Shown here piece after piece: positions 49,064 through 56,703 of a DNA stretch of 64,000 nt. Under the pieces are notes generated by a model. That model ran no database searches. It worked only from the letters and a program-made list of their open reading frames with translations, and had not been told where the DNA came from. Numbering within the stretch: the first letter of the stretch is position 1; each line of letters opens with the position of its first letter. Source of the stretch: Streptomyces decoyicus (GTDB lineage Bacteria > Actinomycetota > Actinomycetes > Streptomycetales > Streptomycetaceae); NCBI RefSeq assembly GCF_019880305.1, contig NZ_CP082301.1, positions 7,936,001 to 8,000,000 of the forward strand. The letters are read 5' to 3'. The translations under genes and the position numbers were made by a program.

Positions 49064-50350
49064 TCAGGCGGTTGCCGGCGCCGGGGTCCGCAGCGTGTCG
49101 GCGAGGGCGGTGAAGGCGCTCTCGGCGGTGGGGTCGGGGAGGATCGTGCGGTCCCACACCATGCGCAGCTGAAGCTCGGGGCCCTGGGTGACGGAGACCG
49201 CGAAGGGACCGCGTACGGCCCTGCCGTCGATAGGGATCTCACGGCCTGTCACACCGCCCAGGCGGAGCGGGGGGTGCCGGCGGACGTCGTCGACGGTCAG
49301 CATGCCGTCGAGCCGGCCGGTCCAGCCGGAGCCGGCCGCCCGGGCGGCGTGCACCACGGCGTCGAAGGGGGTGGCGGCATGGTCCAGGTCGTCCCACCAG
49401 GCTTCGGCCGTCGCGGAGGCCGCGGACGCGTCCCCGGTCACGGTGGGGAAGACCATGGTGTTGAGGAAGCAGCCGAGCACCGGCGCGGCACCGGGCGGCC
49501 GGCCGCCCCACGGGTAGCCGAGCGGCACCACATGGCCCGCCCCGAACAGCGCCGCTGCCGCCGCCCGGCAGGCGTCGAGCAGCTCGGGGAAGGGCACACC
49601 GGCGGGCGGCGCGGGCATCCGCAGCGCCGCCGAACCGCTCGGCGCCGTCCCGGCGGAGAGGGATTCCGGACGTGGCGCGGGGGCCTGTTCGCGCACCGCG
49701 CGGAGCCGTTCGCCCCAGTACGCCATGGCCGCCGGCGCGCCCGCGCGCTCCTCCGCGTCGAGCTGTAGCAGCACTGCGTCCCGGTAGGCGGCCAGCTCGG
49801 CCGCGACTTCGGCGGGCGAGGGGCCCTCGGTGCCGGGACCTTCGTCGTAGGCGGCGCCGAGTTCCCCGACGATCCGGGCCAGCGACTGGCCGTCGCACGC
49901 GGTGTGGTCCAGCACGACGGCGAGCACCTCCTCCAGGCCGTCCTGCACCAGGAACAGCCGCAGCGGCGGGCCCTGCGGGTGCCGGCCGCCCAGGGCGCGA
50001 CGCAGCACGGTGGCCGCGTCCTCACCGGGCGCGCACACTGTGCGGGTCACGGGTACCTGCGGCTCCTCCAGGTGGAGTGCGGGCGTGCCGCGCTGCACGG
50101 TGAGCCGGGCGCGCAGCACGGGGTGCAGGGCGGCGAGCCGGTTCGCGGCGGCCGCGAGGCGTACGGGGTCCACCGTGCCGCGCGGGAAGGCGAAGAACAT
50201 CGGCACGAGATCCGGCCGCCCGGCGGGGTCCATGGCACGCACCAGTGCAAAGCGACGCTGGGCGCCCGTGACGGGCAGCAGGAGGGCGGCCCCGTCGCCG
50301 GTGTCGAGTCGCCGGTAGCGGGCCAGGTACTGGCTCGTGATGCTGAGCAC
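49064..50350 (-). CDS. Free-standing NRPS condensation-domain protein
   Basis: Single condensation-like protein of 428 residues. The active site reads LDHTACDGQSL near residue 150: the first His of HHxxxDG is Asp, but the catalytic second His and the DG are kept. Other C-domain markers are FALVRAMDPAGRPD at the N-terminus, LGCFLNTMVFPTVTG, and a late PFDAVVHAARA. It may supply the condensation step missing from the two A-PCP proteins, form an ureido or ester link, or release the product. GTG 50350 has GAGAGGA upstream; longer upstream frames overlap the MFS gene in another frame. It lies 116 bp after the exporter. Confidence 0.83.
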   Translation of the reverse strand: MLSITSQYLARYRRLDTGDGAALLLPVTGAQRRFALVRAMDPAGRPDLVPMFFAFPRGTVDPVRLAAAANRLAALHPVLRARLTVQRGTPALHLEEPQVPVTRTVCAPGEDAATVLRRALGGRHPQGPPLRLFLVQDGLEEVLAVVLDHTACDGQSLARIVGELGAAYDEGPGTEGPSPAEVAAELAAYRDAVLLQLDAEERAGAPAAMAYWGERLRAVREQAPAPRPESLSAGTAPSGSAALRMPAPPAGVPFPELLDACRAAAAALFGAGHVVPLGYPWGGRPPGAAPVLGCFLNTMVFPTVTGDASAASATAEAWWDDLDHAATPFDAVVHAARAAGSGWTGRLDGMLTVDDVRRHPPLRLGGVTGREIPIDGRAVRGPFAVSVTQGPELQLRMVWDRTILPDPTAESAFTALADTLRTPAPATA

Positions 50351-50466
50351 GTGATCCTCTCTTGACGTGGCGGGCACGCGTCGCCGGTGGCGAGGCGGGT
50401 GGGGAGGCCGTGAGCGAAGGCAGGCAGGCGGGGGAGGCGGGCGAGGCGCGGCGCGGTGGCCCGCCG

Positions 50467-51804
50467 TCAGCCGATGGACGCGGGCTCGGCCGGGTCGGCA
50501 GTGCCGGACGGGCCGGCGGTGTCGGACGGGCCGGCCTCGGCCTGCTCCGTGACGGGCAGTTCGCGCATCCGGCGCAGCGGGGAGAGCAGCAGCGGCAGCG
50601 GTACGGCCAGGAATCCGGCCGCGCACCACACCAGCGCCACCCGGGCTCCGAAGGCATCGGCCAGCGCACCGCCGGCCAGGGCCCCGAGCGGCAGGGTGCC
50701 CCACATCAGGAACCGCAGCGTGGCGTTCATCCGACCGAGCAGCCGCGGCGGGCACAGGGCCTGACGGAAGCTCACCTGAGCCACGTTGTAGACGACGGCA
50801 CCGAAGAAGACCACACCGGAGCCGAGGGCGAACAGCGCCGCCCCCGCGCCGGGCACGGAGAGCGGCCACAGCAGCGCGAACGGGCCGGTGACCAGGGCGG
50901 ACAGCCAGATGATCCGGGCCTGGCCGAGCCGGGCGGCGAGCCGTCCCGCGCACAGCGCGCCGGCGAGCCCGCCCACGGCGGAGGCGGCCAGCAGGAGGCC
51001 GACCACTCCGGGCGCCAGCCCCAGCACGCGGACCAGGAAGACGGACTGCGTGGCCATCAGCACAGCGGTGAAGAAGTTGGCCAGCCCGGTCGTCAGGGCG
51101 ATCACCCGCAGCAGGCGGTGCCCGAAGACGAAGCGCAGCCCCTCGGCGATGTCCTGGCGCAGGGAGGCTTCCGGCCGGGGATCCGGGCGGCTCTCGGGCC
51201 GCTTGATGGCCCACAGGAAGAGCGCGGAGAGCACATAGCCGGCCGCGTCGGCGACGATGGCCAGGGCGGCCCCGAGCACCTGGACGAGACCGCCGCCGAT
51301 CCCGGGACCTGCGACCTGGGCCGACGAACGGATGGTCTCCAGCGCTCCGTTGCCCGAGACCAGCTGGTCCTTGGGCAGCAGCTGGGGCAGGAAGCTCTGG
51401 TGGGCGACGTCGAAGAAGACGGTCGCCACGCCGGTGATCAGGGCGACGACGTACAGCTGCACCATCGTCAGCACACCGGCGACGGCGGCCAGCGGGATGC
51501 TCGCCATCGCCACCGCCCGCACGACATCGGCGCGGATCATCAGCGGCAGCTTGCGCATCCGGTCGACCCAGGCCCCGGCCGGCAGTCCGACCAGCAAGAA
51601 CGCGGCGGTTTCCGCGGCGGTGAGCAACCCCACCTGGAAGGCGGGGGCGTTGAGCTCGAGCACCGCGACGAGCGGCAGGGCGACCAGGGTGACCTGGGCA
51701 CCGAGTTGTCCGGCCGCGGCACCGGCGAGCAGGAGGCGGAAATCGCGCAGACGCAGCGGGCCGCTGGCCGCGGGTCGGGGTATGACGGGCATGTGGTCGA
51801 CCAT
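50467..51804 (-). CDS. MFS exporter (MFS_3/enterobactin-exporter-like)
   Basis: Twelve-helix transporter of about 445 residues. Helix 1-2 and motif A: LLAGAAAGQLGAQVTLVALP and GLPAGAWVDRMRKLPLM. FFDVAHQSFLPQLLPKDQLV is characteristic of the MFS_3 (EntS-like) branch found in siderophore and peptide clusters. The C-terminus is a Gly/Pro/Ala tail. It is the first gene of the leftward NRPS operon, implying product export or self-resistance. ATG 51804 was chosen; a GTG at 51822 is equally open and neither has a strong ribosome site. Confidence 0.87.
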   Translation of the reverse strand: MVDHMPVIPRPAASGPLRLRDFRLLLAGAAAGQLGAQVTLVALPLVAVLELNAPAFQVGLLTAAETAAFLLVGLPAGAWVDRMRKLPLMIRADVVRAVAMASIPLAAVAGVLTMVQLYVVALITGVATVFFDVAHQSFLPQLLPKDQLVSGNGALETIRSSAQVAGPGIGGGLVQVLGAALAIVADAAGYVLSALFLWAIKRPESRPDPRPEASLRQDIAEGLRFVFGHRLLRVIALTTGLANFFTAVLMATQSVFLVRVLGLAPGVVGLLLAASAVGGLAGALCAGRLAARLGQARIIWLSALVTGPFALLWPLSVPGAGAALFALGSGVVFFGAVVYNVAQVSFRQALCPPRLLGRMNATLRFLMWGTLPLGALAGGALADAFGARVALVWCAAGFLAVPLPLLLSPLRRMRELPVTEQAEAGPSDTAGPSGTADPAEPASIG

Positions 51805-52108
51805 CGCGGAACGGACGATCACGGGTCAAAACCCGATGCACACTTTCGGCCGGTTTTCTTCACCATTTACGCACCGGAACCGAAAATTCTCCGCCAGATC
51901 CTCTCAACCACCGGATGACCGGCACATGTCGCCCTTCCTGGTGGGCAGGAGATTGCACGGTGGTGGCGCGGCGAGATCGGGTGATCGAGTGCAGACCGTT
52001 ACGTGCCGGAATCCGACCGAAAACTGCTGCCGATGTCCGCTTATTGGTCGAAGCGTTCAGTTCATCCGCTATGGCATCCGCTACGGCATCCGCGGTCCGC
52101 GGCGCCGC
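51805..52108. other. Intergenic region with the NRPS-operon promoter
   Basis: 304 bp between the MFS start and the TetR stop. Bases 51830-51905 are AT-rich (CGGTTTTCTTCACC, CCGAAAATTC) and are the probable promoter of the exporter-NRPS operon. A 12-bp direct repeat ATCCGCTAYGGC occurs twice at 52064-52087. No gene seen. Confidence 0.5.
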
Positions 52109-52684
52109 TCAGGCCGGCCGGAGTTCCGCGTCGACGGCGCCGCGCAGCAGTTCGTGCGCCCGCTCCAGCGAGGTGGTGCCGCTCAGCCAGCGTTCGCTCA
52201 GGCCCTCCGCCAGCGCGGTGAGCCGCTCGGCCGCCGCGTACGGATCGGTCCCGGCGAGGGCCGGATCGGCGGCCTGGGCCTGCCGTATCAGGCCGGCGAG
52301 GTCCTCGATCCACTCGCGGGTCGCGGTGGCCAGCAGCTCCCGCAGGTCGGGGTCGAAGACGGCGGTGGCGCGCAACTCGCCCCAGGCCGCGCTGTTCTCC
52401 CTGACGTGGGGGATGTCCTGTAGTTCCAGCAGCAGGATCTCGGTGAGCTGCGTACGGGGGTCGTCGGAGGCGTCGAGGGCGGCGTCGGTGTAGCGGACCG
52501 CGCGCCGGTTGATGAACTCCAGTGTGCGGCGCAGCAGTCCGGTGCGGTCCTTGAAGTGGTAGTAGATCAGCGCGGTCGAGACGCGGGCCTCCGCGGACAC
52601 CTCCTCGACGCGCAGCCCGCGCACGCCGCGCCGGGCAATCAGCCGGGCGGCGGCTTCGAGGATCTGGGTGGGCCTGTCCGGCAT
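52109..52684 (-). CDS. TetR-family transcriptional regulator
   Basis: Regulator of 191 residues. The HTH is PTQILEAAARLIARRGVRGL then RVEEVSAEARVSTALIYYHF, followed by the conserved KDRTGLLRRTLE. The ligand domain is of the TetR_C_6/BetI-like kind (LLLELQDIPHVRENSAAWGE). It is divergent from the deiminase-family lipoprotein gene, with a near-palindromic operator in the 92-bp gap, so it most likely represses that gene and itself. It may also act on the exporter-NRPS operon 300 bp away. Confidence 0.92.
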   Translation of the reverse strand: MPDRPTQILEAAARLIARRGVRGLRVEEVSAEARVSTALIYYHFKDRTGLLRRTLEFINRRAVRYTDAALDASDDPRTQLTEILLLELQDIPHVRENSAAWGELRATAVFDPDLRELLATATREWIEDLAGLIRQAQAADPALAGTDPYAAAERLTALAEGLSERWLSGTTSLERAHELLRGAVDAELRPA

Positions 52685-52745
52685 CGCATGCTCCCGCGGT
52701 CCGAGGAATCAAGGTGGCTTGGGTCCGATCATGCCCTGCTATCGT

Positions 52746-52767
52746 CCTGACCAAAATTTCAGTCAGG
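52746..52767. promoter_or_regulatory. TetR operator before the deiminase gene
   Basis: CCTGAC at 52746 and GTCAGG at 52762 flank a 10-bp centre containing AAATTT; 18 of 22 positions are symmetric. The right arm overlaps the AGGGGG ribosome site of the deiminase gene, so occupancy would block expression. Confidence 0.7.
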
Positions 52768-52776
52768 GGGCTGATC

Positions 52777-53913
52777 GTGGACATATCCCGACGTCAGACA
52801 CTGCAGGCGGCGGCCGTCGCCGCCGTCGGCGGGGCCTTGGGCGCCTGCGGCACCAAGGACAGCAGCGGGCCCGCGCCGCACGGCGAGCGCGCTGTCCCCG
52901 CGGGTGCGAAGCCGGCCGGGTGGTGGCTGCCCGACGAGGCGCATCCGCACGAGGCGACCTACATGGCCTGGCCCACCCGCCGGATCTGGGGGCCGGAGGT
53001 CACCGGCGTGCGCGACGACATCGCCCGCATCGCACGGACGATCGCCGAGTTCGAGCCGGTGGCCCTGCTGGCCAATGACCAGGAGGCGCAGGAGGCCCGG
53101 CGGGCGTGCGGATCCGGGGTGGAGGTCGTCCCGGCACCCGTGGACGATCTCTGGATGCGGGACACCGGGCCGGTCTTCGTGCTCGGACCCGACGGCGTCG
53201 CCGGAGTCGATCTCAACTTCAACGGCTGGGGCAACAAGCAGGACCACGGCCGCGACAGCCGGGTGGCCCGCGCGATCCTGGACGACGAGCGCCTCACCAG
53301 GATCAAGGCACCGATCACCGCTGAAGGCGGGGCGGTGGAGGGCGACGGCCGGGGCACCCTGATGGTGACGGAGAGCTCCCTGGTCAACGACAACCGCAAC
53401 CCCGGTATGTCCCGCAAGGACATCGAGCGGGAGCTCAAGGAGCTGTTCGGCGCCACCACGGTGATCTGGGTCAAGGGCGTCAAGGGCAAGGACATCACGG
53501 ACTATCACATCGACGCGCTGGCACGGTTCTCCGAACCCGGCGTCGTGGTCCTGAGCACCCCGGCGAAGAACGCCCGCCCCAACGACTTCACCGGCGCCTA
53601 CGAACAGGCCCGCAAGGTCCTGGACCGTGCGGTGGATGCCCGGGGGAAGCGGCTCGACGTCGTCGAGCTGCCCGAACCGGCCGACATCGGGCGCCGCGGG
53701 GAGGGGTTCCTGGCCTGCTATGCGAACTACTACGTGGTCAACGGCGGGGTCGTCATGCCCCGCTTCGGCGACAAGAAGGCCGACAGCAAGGCCGCCTCCG
53801 TGCTGCGGGAGCTGTATCCGGGACGGAAGGTGGTGCCGGTGCCCGTCGACCACCTCGGCGAGGGCGGCGGCGGTATCCACTGCTCCACCCAGCAACTCCC
53901 CAAGGCAGGCTGA
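52777..53913 (+). CDS. Agmatine deiminase-family protein, Tat-exported lipoprotein
   Basis: Guanidino-group-modifying enzyme of 378 residues. The signal is a twin-arginine lipoprotein type: SRRQTLQ, an alanine-rich core, and lipobox ALGAC with Cys24. The mature enzyme has the peptidyl-arginine/agmatine deiminase fold with DDLWMRDTGPVFVL (Asp129), ITDYHIDALARF (His244) and the nucleophile Cys369 in GGGGIHCSTQQLPK. It would hydrolyse a guanidine to a ureido group plus ammonia outside the membrane. Agmatine deiminases are normally cytosolic, so export is unusual. It lies inside the NRPS cluster under its own TetR operator. GTG 52777 has AGGGGG upstream. Confidence 0.9.
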   Translation: MDISRRQTLQAAAVAAVGGALGACGTKDSSGPAPHGERAVPAGAKPAGWWLPDEAHPHEATYMAWPTRRIWGPEVTGVRDDIARIARTIAEFEPVALLANDQEAQEARRACGSGVEVVPAPVDDLWMRDTGPVFVLGPDGVAGVDLNFNGWGNKQDHGRDSRVARAILDDERLTRIKAPITAEGGAVEGDGRGTLMVTESSLVNDNRNPGMSRKDIERELKELFGATTVIWVKGVKGKDITDYHIDALARFSEPGVVVLSTPAKNARPNDFTGAYEQARKVLDRAVDARGKRLDVVELPEPADIGRRGEGFLACYANYYVVNGGVVMPRFGDKKADSKAASVLRELYPGRKVVPVPVDHLGEGGGGIHCSTQQLPKAG

Positions 53914-54004
53914 ACCTCACTGCCCGGGACGGCCGTCGCGGCGCTGACGTGGCTTCGGTCGTGGCAGTGCGGGGCCTCCTGCCCGGTGGCGGACTGTGGC
54001 GGAC

Positions 54005-54544
54005 TCAGCCGCGGCGCTGCCCGCCGGCCAGCTGATTGAGCGGGCCGGCCGTCAGCGTCCCGCGCTGATCCGCCACGACCGGCAGCCGCGCCATCGTCTC
54101 CGCCGGGAGCAGGCCGGTCTGGCCGAGCACCGCGGCCTGGTCCCAGTAGATGTGCTCGCCGGAGATCAGCGCGCCGTCGAACGAGACCACCGCGATGACC
54201 GGGATCTCGACGCGCCGTCCGGTCGGCGGCACACCGGGGAGGATCCACGGCACCTCCACGTCATGGGTGAACGAGACCAGCATTTCGTCGACGATCCGCG
54301 TCCTGCCCGTGGTGCGGGTCAGCGGGGCGAGGGCGAAATCGGCCGCGTGGTGGCCCACGAACCAGCGGCGGTAGAAGTGCCGCACGGACGCCCTGCCGCG
54401 GGCGCCCATGGCCGTGGGGACATGCACCACCTCCGGGTCGTCCGACATGGTGGCCATCGTCGTGTCGAGGTCGAGAGTGCTGAACTCGCTGGTGGTGTGC
54501 AGCTCCCAGACACGCTCCCGTTCCCGGTCAGATGTGGCGGTCAC
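54005..54544 (-). CDS. SnoaL-like ester cyclase / NTF2-fold protein
   Basis: NTF2-like (cone-shaped) protein of 179 residues. Markers are RERVWELHTTSEFSTLDLDT, then SVRHFYRRWFVG and TRIVDEMLVSFTHDVEVPWI with PVIAVVSFDGALISGEHIYW, as in SnoaL/polyketide-cyclase and ester-cyclase relatives. In secondary metabolism the fold serves cyclisation, isomerisation or hydroxylation, but many members are uncharacterised. GAGGAGG precedes GTG 54544. It overlaps the methyltransferase by 17 bp and ends the five-gene leftward operon. Confidence 0.83.
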   Translation of the reverse strand: MTATSDRERERVWELHTTSEFSTLDLDTTMATMSDDPEVVHVPTAMGARGRASVRHFYRRWFVGHHAADFALAPLTRTTGRTRIVDEMLVSFTHDVEVPWILPGVPPTGRRVEIPVIAVVSFDGALISGEHIYWDQAAVLGQTGLLPAETMARLPVVADQRGTLTAGPLNQLAGGQRRG

Positions 54545-55349
54545 GGGCGGCCTCCTCGGTCTTCCAACCCCAAGCGGTGAGCATCCCGGGGGAGAGGCCG
54601 GCGCAGCGGGGCGACGACAGATCGCGCAGGGCCCGCTCCATCTGCGCCTCGTCCACCCGCCCCGTCGCCAGGATGGCGCCCCGTGCCCGCTCCCATGTCT
54701 CGGCCCAGAAACCGCTGAGGGCACTGCCCGGCACCAACGGCGGCACCCGGATCTCGGCGGCCACCTGGCACAGGCCTTCCTCGAGCAGCAGCTGCGGGTA
54801 GTCCGGCACCCAGGAGATGTCCGTGCCGATGGTCTCCCGCAGTGCCTGCCACATCGCCCGCATGACCGCGGTGTACGGGGTGCTCGGCGCGGTGGCGGAC
54901 GTCAGGTCCACGGCATCGCTGAGCACCAGCACCCCATCGTCCGCGACCAGCGACGCCAGCTTGGCGATCATGCGGCGCCATGCGCGCAGATGCATCAGGA
55001 CGAATCGCGCGTGGACCAGCTGGAACCGGCCGGGATCGAAGTCCGGCGCGGTGATGTCGGCGCTCAGCGCCGACAGACCCGGTGTGCCGTCGGCCCTGAG
55101 GAACCGGGTGTCACGGTCCACCGCGAGGACCGACGTGACACCGGCCGACTCCAGCAGCCACCGTGCGAGGGTGCCGGTCCCCGCGCCCACGTCCAGGCAG
55201 TTCCAGCCGGGACCGGCTCCCAACGCAGTCAACCGGGCGGCGCTCACCTCGTCGTAGGCGAGCGCTCCCAGGTCGATACGACCGGCCTCGCCGGTCTCTT
55301 CCGGGCGGAACATGCCTTCGCCGTAGCGCCCGGCACCGGTACCCCGCAC
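54528..55349 (-). CDS. Class I SAM-dependent methyltransferase
   Basis: Methyltransferase of 273 residues. SAM motif I is NCLDVGAGTGTLARWLLESA (about 50-70), motif II ends in AVDRD, and the motif-IV region is FQLVHARFVLMHLRAWRRMI followed by VLVLSDAVDLTSA. The layout resembles small-molecule N/O/C-methyltransferases of the ubiE-like group; the acceptor is unknown. GTG 55349 is used; ATG 55313 is a later in-frame option. It is 22 bp after the MFS gene and part of the same operon, suggesting tailoring of the peptide or of a precursor. Confidence 0.88.
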   Translation of the reverse strand: MRGTGAGRYGEGMFRPEETGEAGRIDLGALAYDEVSAARLTALGAGPGWNCLDVGAGTGTLARWLLESAGVTSVLAVDRDTRFLRADGTPGLSALSADITAPDFDPGRFQLVHARFVLMHLRAWRRMIAKLASLVADDGVLVLSDAVDLTSATAPSTPYTAVMRAMWQALRETIGTDISWVPDYPQLLLEEGLCQVAAEIRVPPLVPGSALSGFWAETWERARGAILATGRVDEAQMERALRDLSSPRCAGLSPGMLTAWGWKTEEAARDRHI

Positions 55350-55371
55350 GTCCCCAGTATGACGGTGACGC

Positions 55372-56703
55372 TCAGGGGTTTCCTGCTGTGGTGACCAGCT
55401 CCGGGACCGGCTCCTCCGTCGGCCGCTTCCGGGGCCTTCCCCGGGCCCGCCGCAGGATCAGTTGCAGCACGAGCATCACCACGCCGGTCACCACCGCGCT
55501 GTGCCACAGCAGCGTGTCCAGCCGCCCGGCCGAGAGGTAGGCACCCGCGGCCACGGCCGCCAGCGCACACACCGCCCGGTCCACGATGCTCTCGACGGAG
55601 AGCAGGGTGGCCCGTGGCGCACCCGCCGGGATCGCGTCGTTCACCAGCTTGCGCTGGAGCGGGTAGGCGAAACCGGTGACCGCGGCGAACACGCACAGCA
55701 GGGCGACCACGGTCCAGGGCCCGCCGAGGGTGCTGCCCGCCAGCGCCGCCGCCATCGCGAGGCTGAGCAGCGAGACCCAGGCGACCGGTGACAGCCGCGA
55801 GCCCAGCCACTGCGGCCGGGCCGAGGCCACCGCCTCCGCGACGGTCATGGCGGCCAGCACGCCGCCGTGTGAGCCTTCGGGGATGCCGTGGTCCAGCAGC
55901 ACCGGCTGGAAGAGGTTGACCTGGCAGATGCGCGAGAGCGTGAAGACGGCCACGCCCTGCACCATGAGCAGGGCGAGCCAGGGTGTGGCCCACACACAGC
56001 GCAGCGCCGTGGTGGCATCACGGAGGAACGTGAGTCCGCCGCGGGAGCTCTTCGCGGCCCGCTCCCGGCGGTCGTGACCGGGCGCGGTGTGCCGCGGCAG
56101 CACCATGGCGCAGACGAGCGAGCCCGCCGCGCTGGCGGCACTCAGCACATACGGCGTGGGGTGTGCGACGGCCATCAAGGGGCCGACCAGCGGCCAGCAC
56201 AGCACCTTCGCGGCCAGCCCCAGCGCCCGTGCCTGCCCCTCCGCCTTCAGATAGTGCTCTCCCGCGCCCTCGGCCGCCAGGCCGTCGTAGAGATAGGCGC
56301 TGGCGGCGCCGGAGGTCAGCGAGCGGCCGGCGGCGATGGCCAGGAAGTGCACCAGGAAGCCGGTGTAGCTGGGGGCGAGGACCGGGGCCAGGTTCGCCGC
56401 GGTCATCACGACGGCACCGGCCCGCAGACAGTTGCGGGCACCGATACGGTCGGCCACCATCCCGGTCGGGATCTCGAAGAGGCAGAACGCGACGTAGTAG
56501 ATGCTCTGGATGCCGAAGATCTGGCCGTCGGAGAGCCCCGCCTCCCGCTGATAGGCGTAGAAGACCGGCATCCACCACAACAGGTTGAACAGCAGCTGGA
56601 AGCCGTTGTTGAGCCTGATGATCCGGCGGGCCCGCGGTGTCAGCGGCACCCCCGCGGCCCGGGGACCGCGGGCGCCTCGCAGACCGGAGAACGGGCGGAT
56701 CAC
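55372..56703 (-). CDS. MFS transporter
   Basis: Transporter of about 443 residues with eleven to twelve helices. Helix 1 starts NNGFQLLFNLLWWMPVFYAY; motif A is EIPTGMVADRIGARN; further helices include LVHFLAIAAGRSLTSGAASA and VVALLCVFAAVTGFAYPLQR. GTG 56703 overlaps the dikinase stop (GTGA) and is preferred to ATG 56760, which would overlap by 61 bp. Together with the other MFS gene the cluster has two export routes, or one imports a precursor. Confidence 0.85.
   Translation of the reverse strand: MIRPFSGLRGARGPRAAGVPLTPRARRIIRLNNGFQLLFNLLWWMPVFYAYQREAGLSDGQIFGIQSIYYVAFCLFEIPTGMVADRIGARNCLRAGAVVMTAANLAPVLAPSYTGFLVHFLAIAAGRSLTSGAASAYLYDGLAAEGAGEHYLKAEGQARALGLAAKVLCWPLVGPLMAVAHPTPYVLSAASAAGSLVCAMVLPRHTAPGHDRRERAAKSSRGGLTFLRDATTALRCVWATPWLALLMVQGVAVFTLSRICQVNLFQPVLLDHGIPEGSHGGVLAAMTVAEAVASARPQWLGSRLSPVAWVSLLSLAMAAALAGSTLGGPWTVVALLCVFAAVTGFAYPLQRKLVNDAIPAGAPRATLLSVESIVDRAVCALAAVAAGAYLSAGRLDTLLWHSAVVTGVVMLVLQLILRRARGRPRKRPTEEPVPELVTTAGNP

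Noticed and set aside
53918..53969. Terminator between deiminase and SnoaL-like genes
   Set aside because: CACTGCC/GGCAGTG arms are only 7 bp with a loop of about 38 nt, too weak to call.
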